Shown here: positions 34,090-41,851 of the stretch, piece by piece
Layout of the letters: each line of letters begins with the position of its first letter
How positions within the stretch are numbered: the stretch's first letter is position 1
NCBI GenBank assembly: GCA_015064685.1
Contig: SVRT01000007.1
Span: 69,361 to 118,901 of the forward strand
Length of the DNA: 49,541 nt
Direction: 5' to 3'
From: Oscillospiraceae bacterium
Lineage (GTDB): Bacteria; Bacillota; Clostridia; Oscillospirales; CAG-272
Notes under the pieces: generated by a model
What the model was told of the DNA's origin: nothing
The model's database searches: none
Seen by the model: the letters and a program-made list of their open reading frames with translations, nothing else
Position numbers and translations under genes: made by a program

Positions 34090-34646
34090 TCGGATATGCA
34101 CTTTGCGGATCCTTCTGCACGTTCAAGGATTCCTACGAGGTACTCGGCAGATTGATCAAAGAATACGGAGATATTCTCCCTATAATGAGCTTTAACGCTT
34201 ATAAAACCGATACGAGATTCGGCAAAAGTGATGAATGGAATAAAAAGATCGAGGATATCTGCCAAAAAAAGATAATAAACACGATCTCTGACGCGGAGCC
34301 GCTCGGGCCGAAAATATCTCTTGATGCTCTTGTAATTGCTCCTTGCACGGGTAATACGCTTGCAAAGCTTGCAAACGGAATCACGGACACACCCGTTTGT
34401 ATGGCGGCAAAGGCGCATCTGCGCAGCGACCGTCCCTTAATAATTGCACTTGCGTCAAATGACGCGATGAGCGCCAATCTTGCCAACATAGCAACGCTGC
34501 TTACAAGAAAGAACGTCTATTTCGTTCCGATGAAGCAGGATGATCCTATAAAAAAGCCCCATTCACTTGTTGCAGACTTCTCTCTTCTTCCCGAAACGCT
34601 CGAGAAGGCGCTTGAAGGAAAGCAGTTAAGAAAGCTCTTTCTATAA
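34086..34646 (+). CDS. dpaB: Dipicolinate synthase subunit B
   Basis: 186-residue flavoprotein-like partner of DpaA. The start MIGYALCGSFCTFKD is the DpaB signature, and LDALVIAPCTGNTLAKLANGI is the flavin-binding-type PCTGNT block. TPVCMAAKAHLRSDRP follows. It overlaps dpaA as ATGA and is translationally coupled. Together they form the spoVF-type dipicolinate synthase; its presence implies the organism makes true endospores. No other spore gene is adjacent. It ends just before a bidirectional terminator. Confidence 0.95.
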   Translation: MIGYALCGSFCTFKDSYEVLGRLIKEYGDILPIMSFNAYKTDTRFGKSDEWNKKIEDICQKKIINTISDAEPLGPKISLDALVIAPCTGNTLAKLANGITDTPVCMAAKAHLRSDRPLIIALASNDAMSANLANIATLLTRKNVYFVPMKQDDPIKKPHSLVADFSLLPETLEKALEGKQLRKLFL

Positions 34647-34648
34647 CA

Positions 34649-34678
34649 AAAATGAGTCCGATTTGTCGGACTCATTTT
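34649..34678 (+). terminator. Bidirectional terminator between dpaB and hslO
   Basis: 13-bp stem AAAATGAGTCCGA/TCGGACTCATTTT with a 4-base loop. T residues end both orientations (five on the minus strand), so it probably stops both convergent transcripts. Confidence 0.85.
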
Positions 34679-34682
34679 CAAA

Positions 34683-35561
34683 TTATAAAACCTCATCGGG
34701 TGTGAAAACGTACTTGGAATTACAGAATCTGCATTGTATCTCAAGCTCCTCTGCCTTGCCCTCCGCAATCTGCTCGTCGAACATCTTGCGAAGGTCCTCT
34801 TTAGAGATAGACTTGAGCGCGCGCTCCATTCTCTCTCTCGAGCAGGTACAGAGATAGTCAACGTCTATTTCGTCGAAAAGATCGTACTCTATGCCCTGCA
34901 TGGCAAGTGCCATTATCTCCTCATTAGTCATTCCCTTGTCAAAGAGACGCGAAATATTGGAAAGGAGTGGAACGTTCTTTTCAATGGCGGTTATGGTCTC
35001 ATCATCTGCAAAAGGAAGGAGCTGAATTATGATACCTCCCGCTGCCTTACAGGAAAGATCGGTATCAACGAGAACTCCAAGCGCACAGACGGTAGGAACC
35101 TGCTCGCTCTGAGCGTAGTACGCAGTAATGTCCTCCGCAATCTCACCCGAAACTAGGTCGATAGAGCCGTTGTAAGGCTCTCCGTCTCCCATATCCTTGA
35201 TAATATTGAGGAAGCCTGCGCCGACCGCACCGCTTACGTCGAGCTTACCGTTTGATTTGAGCGGAATCTCAACTGCCGGATTCTGAATGTATCCGCGCAC
35301 GTTACCGATGTAGTCGCTGATCGCCAACACTCTTCCTGCGGGTCCGTCGCCGTTTAATGAAACGGTTATGGTATCATCCTTGTCGCCAAGCATACATCCC
35401 ATCATAGATGTGACCGTGAGCAAACGTCCGAGAGTCGCGGTCGACGTCGCGCTTGTATTGTGATAGCCTATTGCCTTGTTGACAATATCGGTTGAGTTTA
35501 TAACGTGAATTCTCGCGCTACCGTCACTCGTCATAGCGCGTAAAATTTTTGACTGTGCCAT
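34683..35561 (-). CDS. hslO: Redox-regulated chaperone Hsp33
   Basis: 292-residue cytosolic holdase that becomes active when its zinc cysteines are oxidised. The four zinc ligands are CTC (238-240) and CRFC (277-280) at the C-terminus, the canonical CxC...CxxC. The N-domain has [15 protein letters not shown] and [16 protein letters not shown] near 50-90, typical of HslO. GGAGAAC stands about 9 bases before the ATG. It is the last gene of a minus run with a methyltransferase and a YerC-like regulator, and it ends at the bidirectional terminator. Redox stress and the topology suggest protein protection as its job. Confidence 0.95.
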   Translation of the reverse strand: MAQSKILRAMTSDGSARIHVINSTDIVNKAIGYHNTSATSTATLGRLLTVTSMMGCMLGDKDDTITVSLNGDGPAGRVLAISDYIGNVRGYIQNPAVEIPLKSNGKLDVSGAVGAGFLNIIKDMGDGEPYNGSIDLVSGEIAEDITAYYAQSEQVPTVCALGVLVDTDLSCKAAGGIIIQLLPFADDETITAIEKNVPLLSNISRLFDKGMTNEEIMALAMQGIEYDLFDEIDVDYLCTCSRERMERALKSISKEDLRKMFDEQIAEGKAEELEIQCRFCNSKYVFTPDEVL

Positions 35562-35579
35562 TGTTTTAGTTCTCCAAAA

Positions 35580-36356
35580 TTAATTCTTTTTTGCTTTTGC
35601 AACGATATACCACCGTTCGCAATTAACACCGGGCTCGGAAAAATCAAATCCTCCGAAGAATCCGAGGACCTCAAACCCGCATTTGGTCAGCGCGGATTCA
35701 AGCTCTTTACGAGTATAACAGCGCTCTGTCTGCTCCTCGTCTGAGCGAGTAAATCTGCCATCCTCATCCTCGGTAAAGACTGACAAATAGAAATTGCAGA
35801 GTCCTGTTTCCTTGTCGTATTCATTTTGCCATCCGCAATAAGCGGTACGTCCGTCCGAATCGGTGTCCTCGAAAATATAGTGATTGTTACCGTATATATT
35901 TTCAAACTTGTACGGAGTGTTGACGTCAAAAATAAAAAGTCCGTCGGGATCAAGATAATTGTGTACGCAGGCAAAACATTTTTCGAGATCATCGGTTGAT
36001 GTGAGATAGTTAATACTGTCAAGACAGCATGTGATCGCGCCCACGGTACCGTAAAGCTCAAAATCTCTCATATCCTGCTTGATAAACAGAATATCACTGA
36101 TCTCCTCGTCATAAGCCTTGTCGTAAGCCTTGTAAAGCATTTCCTCGCTTGCATCCGCTCCGATCATATCATAGCCGCGACGGTGAAGCTCAAATGTCAT
36201 TCTTCCCGTACCGCAAGCAAGATCAAGCAGAAGCGAAGGCTTTTCCATTAAATATTTGCCGAAGCAGGACTCGATAAAATCCGCCCAGCTCTTGTAATCT
36301 ATCTCGGCATTTATACTGTCGTATACCGAGGCAATAGCATCATAGCTTGAATACAT
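35580..36356 (-). CDS. Class I SAM-dependent methyltransferase
   Basis: 258 residues with a seven-strand methyltransferase fold. Motif I is LLDLACGTGRMTFEL near 42-56. Motif II-like IGADASEEML and the acidic FIKQDMRDFEL follow. ITCCLDSINYLTS and LFIFDVNTPYKFEN complete the core. The substrate is unknown; its neighbours are a YerC-like repressor and hslO, which do not define it. It starts 12 bases after the yerC-like gene and ends 18 before hslO, so the three form an operon. Confidence 0.92.
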   Translation of the reverse strand: MYSSYDAIASVYDSINAEIDYKSWADFIESCFGKYLMEKPSLLLDLACGTGRMTFELHRRGYDMIGADASEEMLYKAYDKAYDEEISDILFIKQDMRDFELYGTVGAITCCLDSINYLTSTDDLEKCFACVHNYLDPDGLFIFDVNTPYKFENIYGNNHYIFEDTDSDGRTAYCGWQNEYDKETGLCNFYLSVFTEDEDGRFTRSDEEQTERCYTRKELESALTKCGFEVLGFFGGFDFSEPGVNCERWYIVAKAKKN

Positions 36357-36368
36357 ATTGTTTTCCTG

Positions 36369-36668
36369 TCAGTGTTTTTTATCTTCTATCTCGAGCTTTT
36401 TAAGTACGTTGAGATATCCGCTGCTGCCGTACTTGAGACAGTGGTTCACACGGCTTATCGTTGCAGTGCTGAGTCCTGTTCTTGCAGCGATTTCAGAATA
36501 GACGATTCCGTCTGACAGCATCTTTGCCGCCTTGAGTCTGCGGGACATTTCAAGAAGCTCGCTCTTGGTACAGATATCCTCGAAAAAGCTCTTGCAATCC
36601 TCAACGTTTTCAAGACAAACTATGCTTCTGTAAAGAAATTCAATATTTTCGTTGCTGTCGTTTCTCAT
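36369..36668 (-). CDS. TrpR-like transcription regulator (YerC/YecD family)
   Basis: 99-residue DNA-binding protein. SRRLKAAKMLSDGIVYSEI leads into the helix-turn-helix ARTGLSTATISRVNHCLKYG (about 60-79), the TrpR fold without known tryptophan ligand. Family members are named TrpR-related YerC/YecD; their effectors are not settled. A GC hairpin (36679-36692) sits next to its GGAGG (36673-36677), perhaps affecting translation. The promoter is a TTTACT-17-TAAAAT pair. It leads the small operon with the methyltransferase and hslO genes. Confidence 0.93.
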   Translation of the reverse strand: MRNDSNENIEFLYRSIVCLENVEDCKSFFEDICTKSELLEMSRRLKAAKMLSDGIVYSEIAARTGLSTATISRVNHCLKYGSSGYLNVLKKLEIEDKKH

Positions 36669-36678
36669 TTTACCTCCG

Positions 36679-36692
36679 ACCGCGCACGCGGT
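36679..36692 (-). promoter_or_regulatory. GC hairpin beside the yerC-like ribosome site
   Basis: 6-bp inverted repeat ACCGCG/CGCGGT with a 2-base centre, one base before the GGAGG on the minus strand. It could be an operator palindrome or limit ribosome access. Confidence 0.4.
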
Positions 36693-36734
36693 TGTGTTAT
36701 TAATAATGTCAAGGGCGTATTCACACCCTTTAAT

Positions 36735-36763
36735 ATTTTACCACTTTATAGCGCTAAAGTAAA
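36735..36763 (-). promoter_or_regulatory. SigA-type promoter of the yerC-like gene
   Basis: Minus strand TTTACT (36763-36758), 17-base spacer, TAAAAT (36740-36735); moderate match. It is back to back with the XRE-operon promoter. Confidence 0.65.
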
Positions 36764-36816
36764 GACCTTTTTCAAAAATAATTTTAAACAAACTGTTGCA
36801 TTCTGTAAATTAAATA

Positions 36817-36845
36817 TTGACATGCAGGAAATAAAGGAGTATAAT
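36817..36845 (+). promoter_or_regulatory. SigA-type promoter of the XRE-tsaE-tsaB-rpiB-ispDF operon
   Basis: TTGACA (36817-36822), 17-base spacer, TATAAT (36840-36845), perfect consensus. The AAAGGA ribosome site and ATG 36891 follow about 45 bases later. Confidence 0.9.
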
Positions 36846-36890
36846 ATAATATGAGATATAATTTGACTTTGACCGAAAGGATATTTTCAA

Positions 36891-37997
36891 ATGACAGGAA
36901 TAAAAATTGGTAAAAAAATTCGCCTTCTCAGAAAGAATAACGATGTAACGCAGGACAAGCTCGCAGCATACCTCGGCGTAACACCCCAGGCCGTATCGCG
37001 TTGGGAGTCAGAGATATGCTACCCCGATATAGAGACTCTGCCACAGATCGCAGACTTCTTCGGTGTCGGCATGGACGAGCTTCTTTGCTACGACAGCATC
37101 CAGAAGGAATCTAAAATAAGAGAGTATCTCAAGCAGTCCGAGATGCTTTATGAGAACGAAAAGCTTGGCGAGTGTCTCGCTCTTCTTCGAGAAGCATATG
37201 CAGAGATTCCCTCTTCCTTTGAGATCCAGCTTGAGCTTGCGAAGATCCTTTCCGCTATCAATGCTGAAGGAAACCCGAGAAAGAACGATCTTATGGAGGC
37301 GATATCGCTCTGCAATCATATACTTGATTATTGCACCGATGACGAGCTTCGTGACGAGACGAAGAAAACCATGTGCGATATCTATTCTCATCAGCTTGGA
37401 AATACCGAAATGGCGCTCGATATCGCTGAAAAACTCCATAGCATGAGCTATTCAAAGGAGCTTGTAAAGGCAACTGTTTTGACGGGAGACGTAGCATTCG
37501 ACCAGGCTCAGAAAAATATAATGGACTTTGCCGATAATATGTGGTGGCATATGTATAACATTGCGTGTGTACCGGATATTTCCGAGGATAAGTATACGGT
37601 AGATCAGAAGATCGAGATCATGCAGAGAGGCGTTGCGATCCTTGAGGTCGTTTTCGACGGAGACTATGTCTATTTCAACGACAGACTTGCAAATTCCTAC
37701 CGTCAGCTCGCAATGCTCTATCTTGCAAAGGGTGACAGAGAAAGTGCGCTTTTGTGCATAGAGAGAATGGCAAAGCACGCAATCGAATTTGATTCTCTTC
37801 CCGAAAACAGCAGATACAGCTCTGTTCTCGTGAATAGGATAGAATATAACAGAGAAACCTTAGAGGGAGCGGAAACGCTCACACTTTGCGCAAAGCTTCT
37901 TCGCGGCCGCTTTGCGAACAGAATATGGGCACCCATCAGAAACAATGAAAGATTCATAGCCGCGATCGATTCAATGGTGAAAACACTCGAGGCGTAA
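36891..37997 (+). CDS. XRE-family regulator with helical TPR-like sensor domain
   Basis: 368 residues. The HTH_3 domain (about 6-62) shows RLLRKNNDVTQDKLAAYLG, then VTPQAVSRWESEICYPD and LPQIADFFGVGMDELL. The remainder (80-368) is all-helical with TPR-like pairs (QLELAKILSAINAEGN; YRQLAMLYLAKGDRES), the layout of peptide- or metabolite-sensing regulators such as the RRNPP type, although the match is structural only. It is followed after 2 bases by tsaE, so it is the first gene of a housekeeping operon. Autoregulation from the palindrome-poor promoter is not visible. Confidence 0.88.
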   Translation: MTGIKIGKKIRLLRKNNDVTQDKLAAYLGVTPQAVSRWESEICYPDIETLPQIADFFGVGMDELLCYDSIQKESKIREYLKQSEMLYENEKLGECLALLREAYAEIPSSFEIQLELAKILSAINAEGNPRKNDLMEAISLCNHILDYCTDDELRDETKKTMCDIYSHQLGNTEMALDIAEKLHSMSYSKELVKATVLTGDVAFDQAQKNIMDFADNMWWHMYNIACVPDISEDKYTVDQKIEIMQRGVAILEVVFDGDYVYFNDRLANSYRQLAMLYLAKGDRESALLCIERMAKHAIEFDSLPENSRYSSVLVNRIEYNRETLEGAETLTLCAKLLRGRFANRIWAPIRNNERFIAAIDSMVKTLEA

Positions 37998-37999
37998 AG

Positions 38000-38461
38000 A
38001 TGGACTTCCCTTTTGTTATTTTTACAGAATCCGCAGAGAAAACCGAGGAGATCGGAGAGATGCTTTCGTCTCTTATGCTCGATGACGAAACTCTTCCTCG
38101 ATTTGTGGCAATGTACGGGGATCTTGGCGTGGGAAAGACCGCGTTCGTACGTGGCTTTTGCTCGTCACTTTGCCCCACATCCACAGTAAAATCTCCTACT
38201 TTCGCGCTTGTTAACGAATATAAATGCGCGCAAAACCCAATCAATATAAAGAAGGTCTGTCACTTTGATATGTATAGAGTGACCGACGAGGACGATCTTT
38301 ATTCAATAGGCTATGACGATTATTTGAGAGACGACTATCTCTGCATAGCTGAGTGGTGTGAGCTTATTCCCTATGCTCTGCCCGATGAAAGAATAGAGGT
38401 AGCTATCGAAAAGACCGAAGATGAAAACAAACGAAGGATAACCTTGAAATTAGTTTTATGA
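38000..38461 (+). CDS. tsaE: tRNA t6A biosynthesis ATPase TsaE
   Basis: 153-residue P-loop ATPase that works with TsaB and TsaD to place threonylcarbamoyl on A37 of tRNA. The Walker A is GDLGVGKTAF (Gly40-Phe49), followed by VKSPTFALVNEY, the family TsaE switch. HFDMYRVTDEDDL and IAEWCE supply the catalytic and metal residues. Length is normal. It starts 2 bases after the XRE gene and overlaps tsaB by 4 bases. Confidence 0.95.
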   Translation: MDFPFVIFTESAEKTEEIGEMLSSLMLDDETLPRFVAMYGDLGVGKTAFVRGFCSSLCPTSTVKSPTFALVNEYKCAQNPINIKKVCHFDMYRVTDEDDLYSIGYDDYLRDDYLCIAEWCELIPYALPDERIEVAIEKTEDENKRRITLKLVL

Positions 38462-39180
38462 ACAGTTCAGAAATAAAGATTTTAGCACTTGACAGTACCG
38501 CAGAGGTCTCATCCGTTGCGATTTGCAAGGGTGAGAGACTACTCTCGGAAATAACGGTAAATACGGGAAATACACATTCCGAAACGTTGCTCCCCGCAGT
38601 TGAGCAGGCTCTTAGAATGGCTGAGCTTACGGTAAACGATATCGACCTCTTCGCTTGCAGCACGGGTCCCGGCTCGTTTACGGGAGTGCGAATAGGTGTA
38701 GCAACAGTCAAAGGGGTCGCATATGGCAAAAATAAGCCGTGTGTCTCGGTCTCAACTCTCGAGGCGCTGGCATATAACCTCTCTGGATATAAGGGCATCG
38801 CCTGCCCCGTTATGAACGCCAGACGCTCGCAGGTATATAACGCTCTTTTTGAGTGTGAGAGCGGAAAGCTTACCCGTCTCTGCCCCGACCGCGCGATAGC
38901 GATATCCGAGCTTGATGAAGAGCTTAGATCCGCAGGAAAACCGATATACCTTTGCGGAGACGGATATGAAATGACCGAAAAAGGCTTTAAAGAGACTGAT
39001 ACAGAGTATGTTCCCGTAAGGCAGCGTTATCAGAGCGGTTATAGCGTAGCACAGATCGCGCTGAAAAAGCTCGAAAATAACGAGACTTTAAGTGACACCG
39101 AGCTTGTACCGATATATCTCCGCCCCTCTCAGGCAGAGCGCGAGAGACAGGCAAAGCTCGATGCAGAAAAAACAGAATGA
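38458..39180 (+). CDS. tsaB: tRNA t6A biosynthesis protein TsaB
   Basis: 240-residue ASKHA-fold scaffold that dimerises with TsaD. Its start ILALDSTAEVSSVAIC, the STGPGSFTGVRIGVATVKG block near 70-90, and VMNARRSQVYNALFE are TsaB signatures. It overlaps tsaE as ATGA. In many Firmicutes the order continues rimI-tsaD; here rpiB follows instead, and tsaD and rimI are not in the window. Confidence 0.94.
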   Translation: MNSSEIKILALDSTAEVSSVAICKGERLLSEITVNTGNTHSETLLPAVEQALRMAELTVNDIDLFACSTGPGSFTGVRIGVATVKGVAYGKNKPCVSVSTLEALAYNLSGYKGIACPVMNARRSQVYNALFECESGKLTRLCPDRAIAISELDEELRSAGKPIYLCGDGYEMTEKGFKETDTEYVPVRQRYQSGYSVAQIALKKLENNETLSDTELVPIYLRPSQAERERQAKLDAEKTE

Positions 39181-39191
39181 GGTAAACTGAA

Positions 39192-39638
39192 ATGAATAAG
39201 ATAATAATCGGATGCGATCACGGCGGTCTCGAGCTTAAGAATGAGATAATTACGCATCTTAATAAGAGCGGTGTCGAAGCTGTCGACGTTGGCACCTATA
39301 CGGCAGATTCCTGCAACTACCCCGATTATGCAAGAGCGCTTTGTGAAAGAATACAGTCGGGAGAGTTCGAGCGCGGAATACTCGTCTGCGGAACAGGAAT
39401 AGGAATGAGTATAGCGGCAAATAAGCATAACGGCATCCGTGCCGCTTGTTGCTCGGATACCTTCTCCGCAAGAATGACAAGAATGCATAACGATGCAAAC
39501 GTTCTCTGTCTTGGCGGTCGTGTTGTCGGTGCGGGACTTGCGTGTGATATGGTCGACCTCTTTGTTAACACCGAATTTGAGGGCGGCAGACACACAACGC
39601 GTGTGAGTATGCTCGCAGATATTGAAAAGGATAATTGA
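39192..39638 (+). CDS. rpiB: Ribose-5-phosphate isomerase B
   Basis: 148-residue cytosolic isomerase of ribose-5-P and ribulose-5-P in the pentose phosphate pathway, feeding Prs. IIGCDHGGLELKNEI at the start has the RpiB DHGG motif. VCGTGIGMSIAANK carries the catalytic cysteine. CSDTFSARMTRMHNDANVLCLGGRVVG is the C-terminal signature. Allose-6-P or galactose-6-P isomerase are possible alternatives but less likely. It follows tsaB by 11 bases and precedes ispD by 29. Confidence 0.94.
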   Translation: MNKIIIGCDHGGLELKNEIITHLNKSGVEAVDVGTYTADSCNYPDYARALCERIQSGEFERGILVCGTGIGMSIAANKHNGIRAACCSDTFSARMTRMHNDANVLCLGGRVVGAGLACDMVDLFVNTEFEGGRHTTRVSMLADIEKDN

Positions 39639-39667
39639 AATTAGTATTTACCAAGGAGTAAATAAAA

Positions 39668-40459
39668 ATGGCAGAAAGAACAGATATGCCCCATAAGATC
39701 GCGGAGGTCCTCCGTGCAGCTGCAGGAAAAAGCGGAAAGAAGTACTTTACATCTGCAATAATTCTTGCTGCAGGTTCGTCCACACGTATGAATGGTGAGA
39801 GCAAGCAGTTTATTGAGATCGATGGACTTCCCGCAGTTGCAAGAAGTGTAATCGAATTTGATAATTCCCCCTGCATCGACGAGATAATCATCGTTGCAAA
39901 AAAGGATGAAATACCTCTTTACGATGGATTTGCAGAAAAGTACAACATAAAGAATCCTCTCAAGGTCGTCGAGGGCGGCGAAACCAGACAGGAATCAGCG
40001 CGCTTTGGTAGTGATGTCGTAAGCGATAAGTCCAAATACGTCGCTATTCACGACGCGGCAAGATGCCTGATCACAGGAGAAATGATATATAAAGCTTGTC
40101 ACGGCGCATATCTCCACGGTGGAGCGATACTTGCCATCAAGGCGACCGACACCGTAAAGATTGGCGATAAGAGCGCTTTTATTGAGGAGACTCCCGAAAG
40201 AAAATACACCTGGCAGGCACAAACTCCGCAGGTATTCAAGATGAATGCCTTCAGAGCGGCGGCGTACGTTGCAAGAGACGAAAAATTCGAAGGTACCGAC
40301 GACGCTTCTCTTCTCGAGCATATACGAATTCCCGTGAAGCTTGTAGAAGGTAGCCGTGAGAATATCAAGATCACTGAACCCTGCGATATTTACTTTGCGG
40401 AGGCAGTTCTCCGCGCAAGAGCCGATGCAGAAAAGAATCTCGAGGAGAGCGAAAAATGA
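39668..40459 (+). CDS. ispD: 2-C-methyl-D-erythritol 4-phosphate cytidylyltransferase
   Basis: 263-residue nucleotidyltransferase that joins MEP to CTP in isoprenoid synthesis. The catalytic [17 protein letters not shown] is at about 33-49, behind a 30-residue extension ([15 protein letters not shown]...) that ordinary IspD lacks. [11 protein letters not shown] and KATDTVKIG are conserved; [11 protein letters not shown] completes the site. [13 protein letters not shown] near the end is typical. AAGGAG lies 7 bases before the ATG. It overlaps ispF by 4 bases. Confidence 0.95.
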   Translation: MAERTDMPHKIAEVLRAAAGKSGKKYFTSAIILAAGSSTRMNGESKQFIEIDGLPAVARSVIEFDNSPCIDEIIIVAKKDEIPLYDGFAEKYNIKNPLKVVEGGETRQESARFGSDVVSDKSKYVAIHDAARCLITGEMIYKACHGAYLHGGAILAIKATDTVKIGDKSAFIEETPERKYTWQAQTPQVFKMNAFRAAAYVARDEKFEGTDDASLLEHIRIPVKLVEGSRENIKITEPCDIYFAEAVLRARADAEKNLEESEK

Positions 40460-40929
40460 GAATAGGACACGGATACGACGTTCACAAGCTTGTCGAGGGT
40501 CGTAAATGTATAATCGGCGGTGTTGATATTCCGCACACCTTGGGACTTCTCGGTCACTCTGATGCAGACGTCCTTCTCCACGCAGTTATGGATGCTATCA
40601 TTGGCGCTATGGCAATGGGAGACATCGGTCACCTTTTCCCCGACAACGATGCGGAGTTTAAGGATATAGACAGTATGATCCTCTGCGAGCGTGTCGCAAA
40701 GGTTATGGATGCTCAGGGCTACGCGATAGGAAACATCGATGCAACGGTTATCGCGCAGAAGCCCAAGCTCGCGCCTCATATTGAATCAATGAGAGAAAAT
40801 ATCGCCGGAGTCTTTAATACAGACATCAAAAACGTCAGCGTAAAGGCAACGACCGAGGAGAAGCTCGGCTTTACGGGACAAGAGCTTGGTATCGCCGCTC
40901 ACGCGGTTTGTCTCATTATTGAAAAATAA
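40456..40929 (+). CDS. ispF: 2-C-methyl-D-erythritol 2,4-cyclodiphosphate synthase
   Basis: 157-residue trimeric lyase that cyclises CDP-ME-2-phosphate. [11 protein letters not shown] carries the metal-binding Dx[20 protein letters not shown] the second metal ligand and substrate site, and [13 protein letters not shown] the following loop. [20 protein letters not shown] is the C-terminal signature. It overlaps ispD as ATGA. The kinase between these two steps, ispE, is encoded at 5.3-6.2 kb. Confidence 0.96.
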   Translation: MRIGHGYDVHKLVEGRKCIIGGVDIPHTLGLLGHSDADVLLHAVMDAIIGAMAMGDIGHLFPDNDAEFKDIDSMILCERVAKVMDAQGYAIGNIDATVIAQKPKLAPHIESMRENIAGVFNTDIKNVSVKATTEEKLGFTGQELGIAAHAVCLIIEK

Positions 40930-40943
40930 GCAGACAAACAATA

Positions 40944-40967
40944 GCTGTTGCACTTTCGCGCAACAGC
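40944..40967 (+). other. Hairpin after ispF
   Basis: Inverted repeat GCTGTTGC/GCAACAGC with an 8-base loop, 14 bases after the ispF stop. There is no T-tract, so a Rho-independent terminator is doubtful; it may protect the 3' end. The 155 bases from here to rpe hold an AT-rich stretch with a TATAAT at 41057-41062 that may drive rpe; no -35 is clear. Confidence 0.45.
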
Positions 40968-41121
40968 ATATAATCGCTCGGGATACCCTAAAATTAATCC
41001 ACTTCCCCTTTTTTAAAACAAAGAAAAAGGCTTTCCCGAAGCGTTGCCTTATACTATATAATATGACATAAAACAACAAAATTCCACAAAGAAAATTCCC
41101 TTATGAAAGGAAGGTAAGGTT

Positions 41122-41787
41122 ATGATATATATTTCTCCTTCTCTGCTTGCCGCGGACTTTTCAACGCTTGCGACCGAGATCAAGAAGGTCGAGCAGGCAG
41201 GCGCGCAGTATCTTCATCTCGACGTAATGGACGGCGCATTTGTCCCTAATCTCTCGTTTGGTCCCGATCTTATCTCGTCTATCAGAAAATGTACGAATAT
41301 GCTCTTCGACGTCCACCTTATGATCAAGCGCCCCGAGCGTTACATAGACCGTTTTGTCAAAGCCGGAGCGGATATAATAACCGTGCATTACGAGGCGTGT
41401 GAAAACCCTATGTCCGTCATACACCTTATCCACTCTTATGAGATGAGAGCAGGACTTGCAATTTCACCAAAGACCCCCGTAGAGCATCTATTCCCTCTCG
41501 TCGAGCATATAGATATGGCTCTTATTATGACGGTAGAGCCGGGATTTGGCGGACAGTCAATGATTCCCGAAACTGTGGATAAGGTCGCAACTCTCCGTAA
41601 GTATTGTGCTGAGAGAGGAATAAACCTCGATATTGAGGTCGACGGTGGAATCAACGCCGATAACGTATCCATTCTCACCTCAGCAGGTGCAAACGTAATC
41701 GTTGCAGGCTCTGCTATCTTCAAAGCAAAGAAGCCCAGAGCTGTGATTTCAGCAATGAAAAACAGCGCTCCCACAAGCTTCAGATAA
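41122..41787 (+). CDS. rpe: Ribulose-phosphate 3-epimerase
   Basis: 221-residue TIM-barrel enzyme linking ribulose-5-P and xylulose-5-P. ISPSLLAADFSTLATEI is the start motif, LHLDVMDGAFVPNLSFGP the metal site, FDVHLMIKRPE follows, VEPGFGGQSM is the phosphate loop, and IEVDGGINADNV the last motif. AAAGGAAGG precedes ATG. Together with rpiB it covers both ribulose-5-P conversions. It is followed by a 17-bp stem terminator. Confidence 0.96.
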   Translation: MIYISPSLLAADFSTLATEIKKVEQAGAQYLHLDVMDGAFVPNLSFGPDLISSIRKCTNMLFDVHLMIKRPERYIDRFVKAGADIITVHYEACENPMSVIHLIHSYEMRAGLAISPKTPVEHLFPLVEHIDMALIMTVEPGFGGQSMIPETVDKVATLRKYCAERGINLDIEVDGGINADNVSILTSAGANVIVAGSAIFKAKKPRAVISAMKNSAPTSFR

Positions 41788-41810
41788 AAAGCAACAGGTT
41801 TCATATAAAC

Positions 41811-41847
41811 AAAAGAATTGGCGTGTCGCAGACACGCCAATTCTTTT
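41811..41847 (+). terminator. Strong bidirectional terminator between rpe and alaS
   Basis: A perfect 17-bp stem AAAAGAATTGGCGTGTC/GACACGCCAATTCTTTT with loop GCA. T-runs lie in both orientations, so it can stop both rpe and alaS transcripts. Confidence 0.93.
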
Positions 41848-41851
41848 ATTA

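Noticed and set aside
40944-40967. Terminator after ispF
   Set aside because: The stem is perfect but there is no T-tract on the plus strand; kept only as a hairpin.
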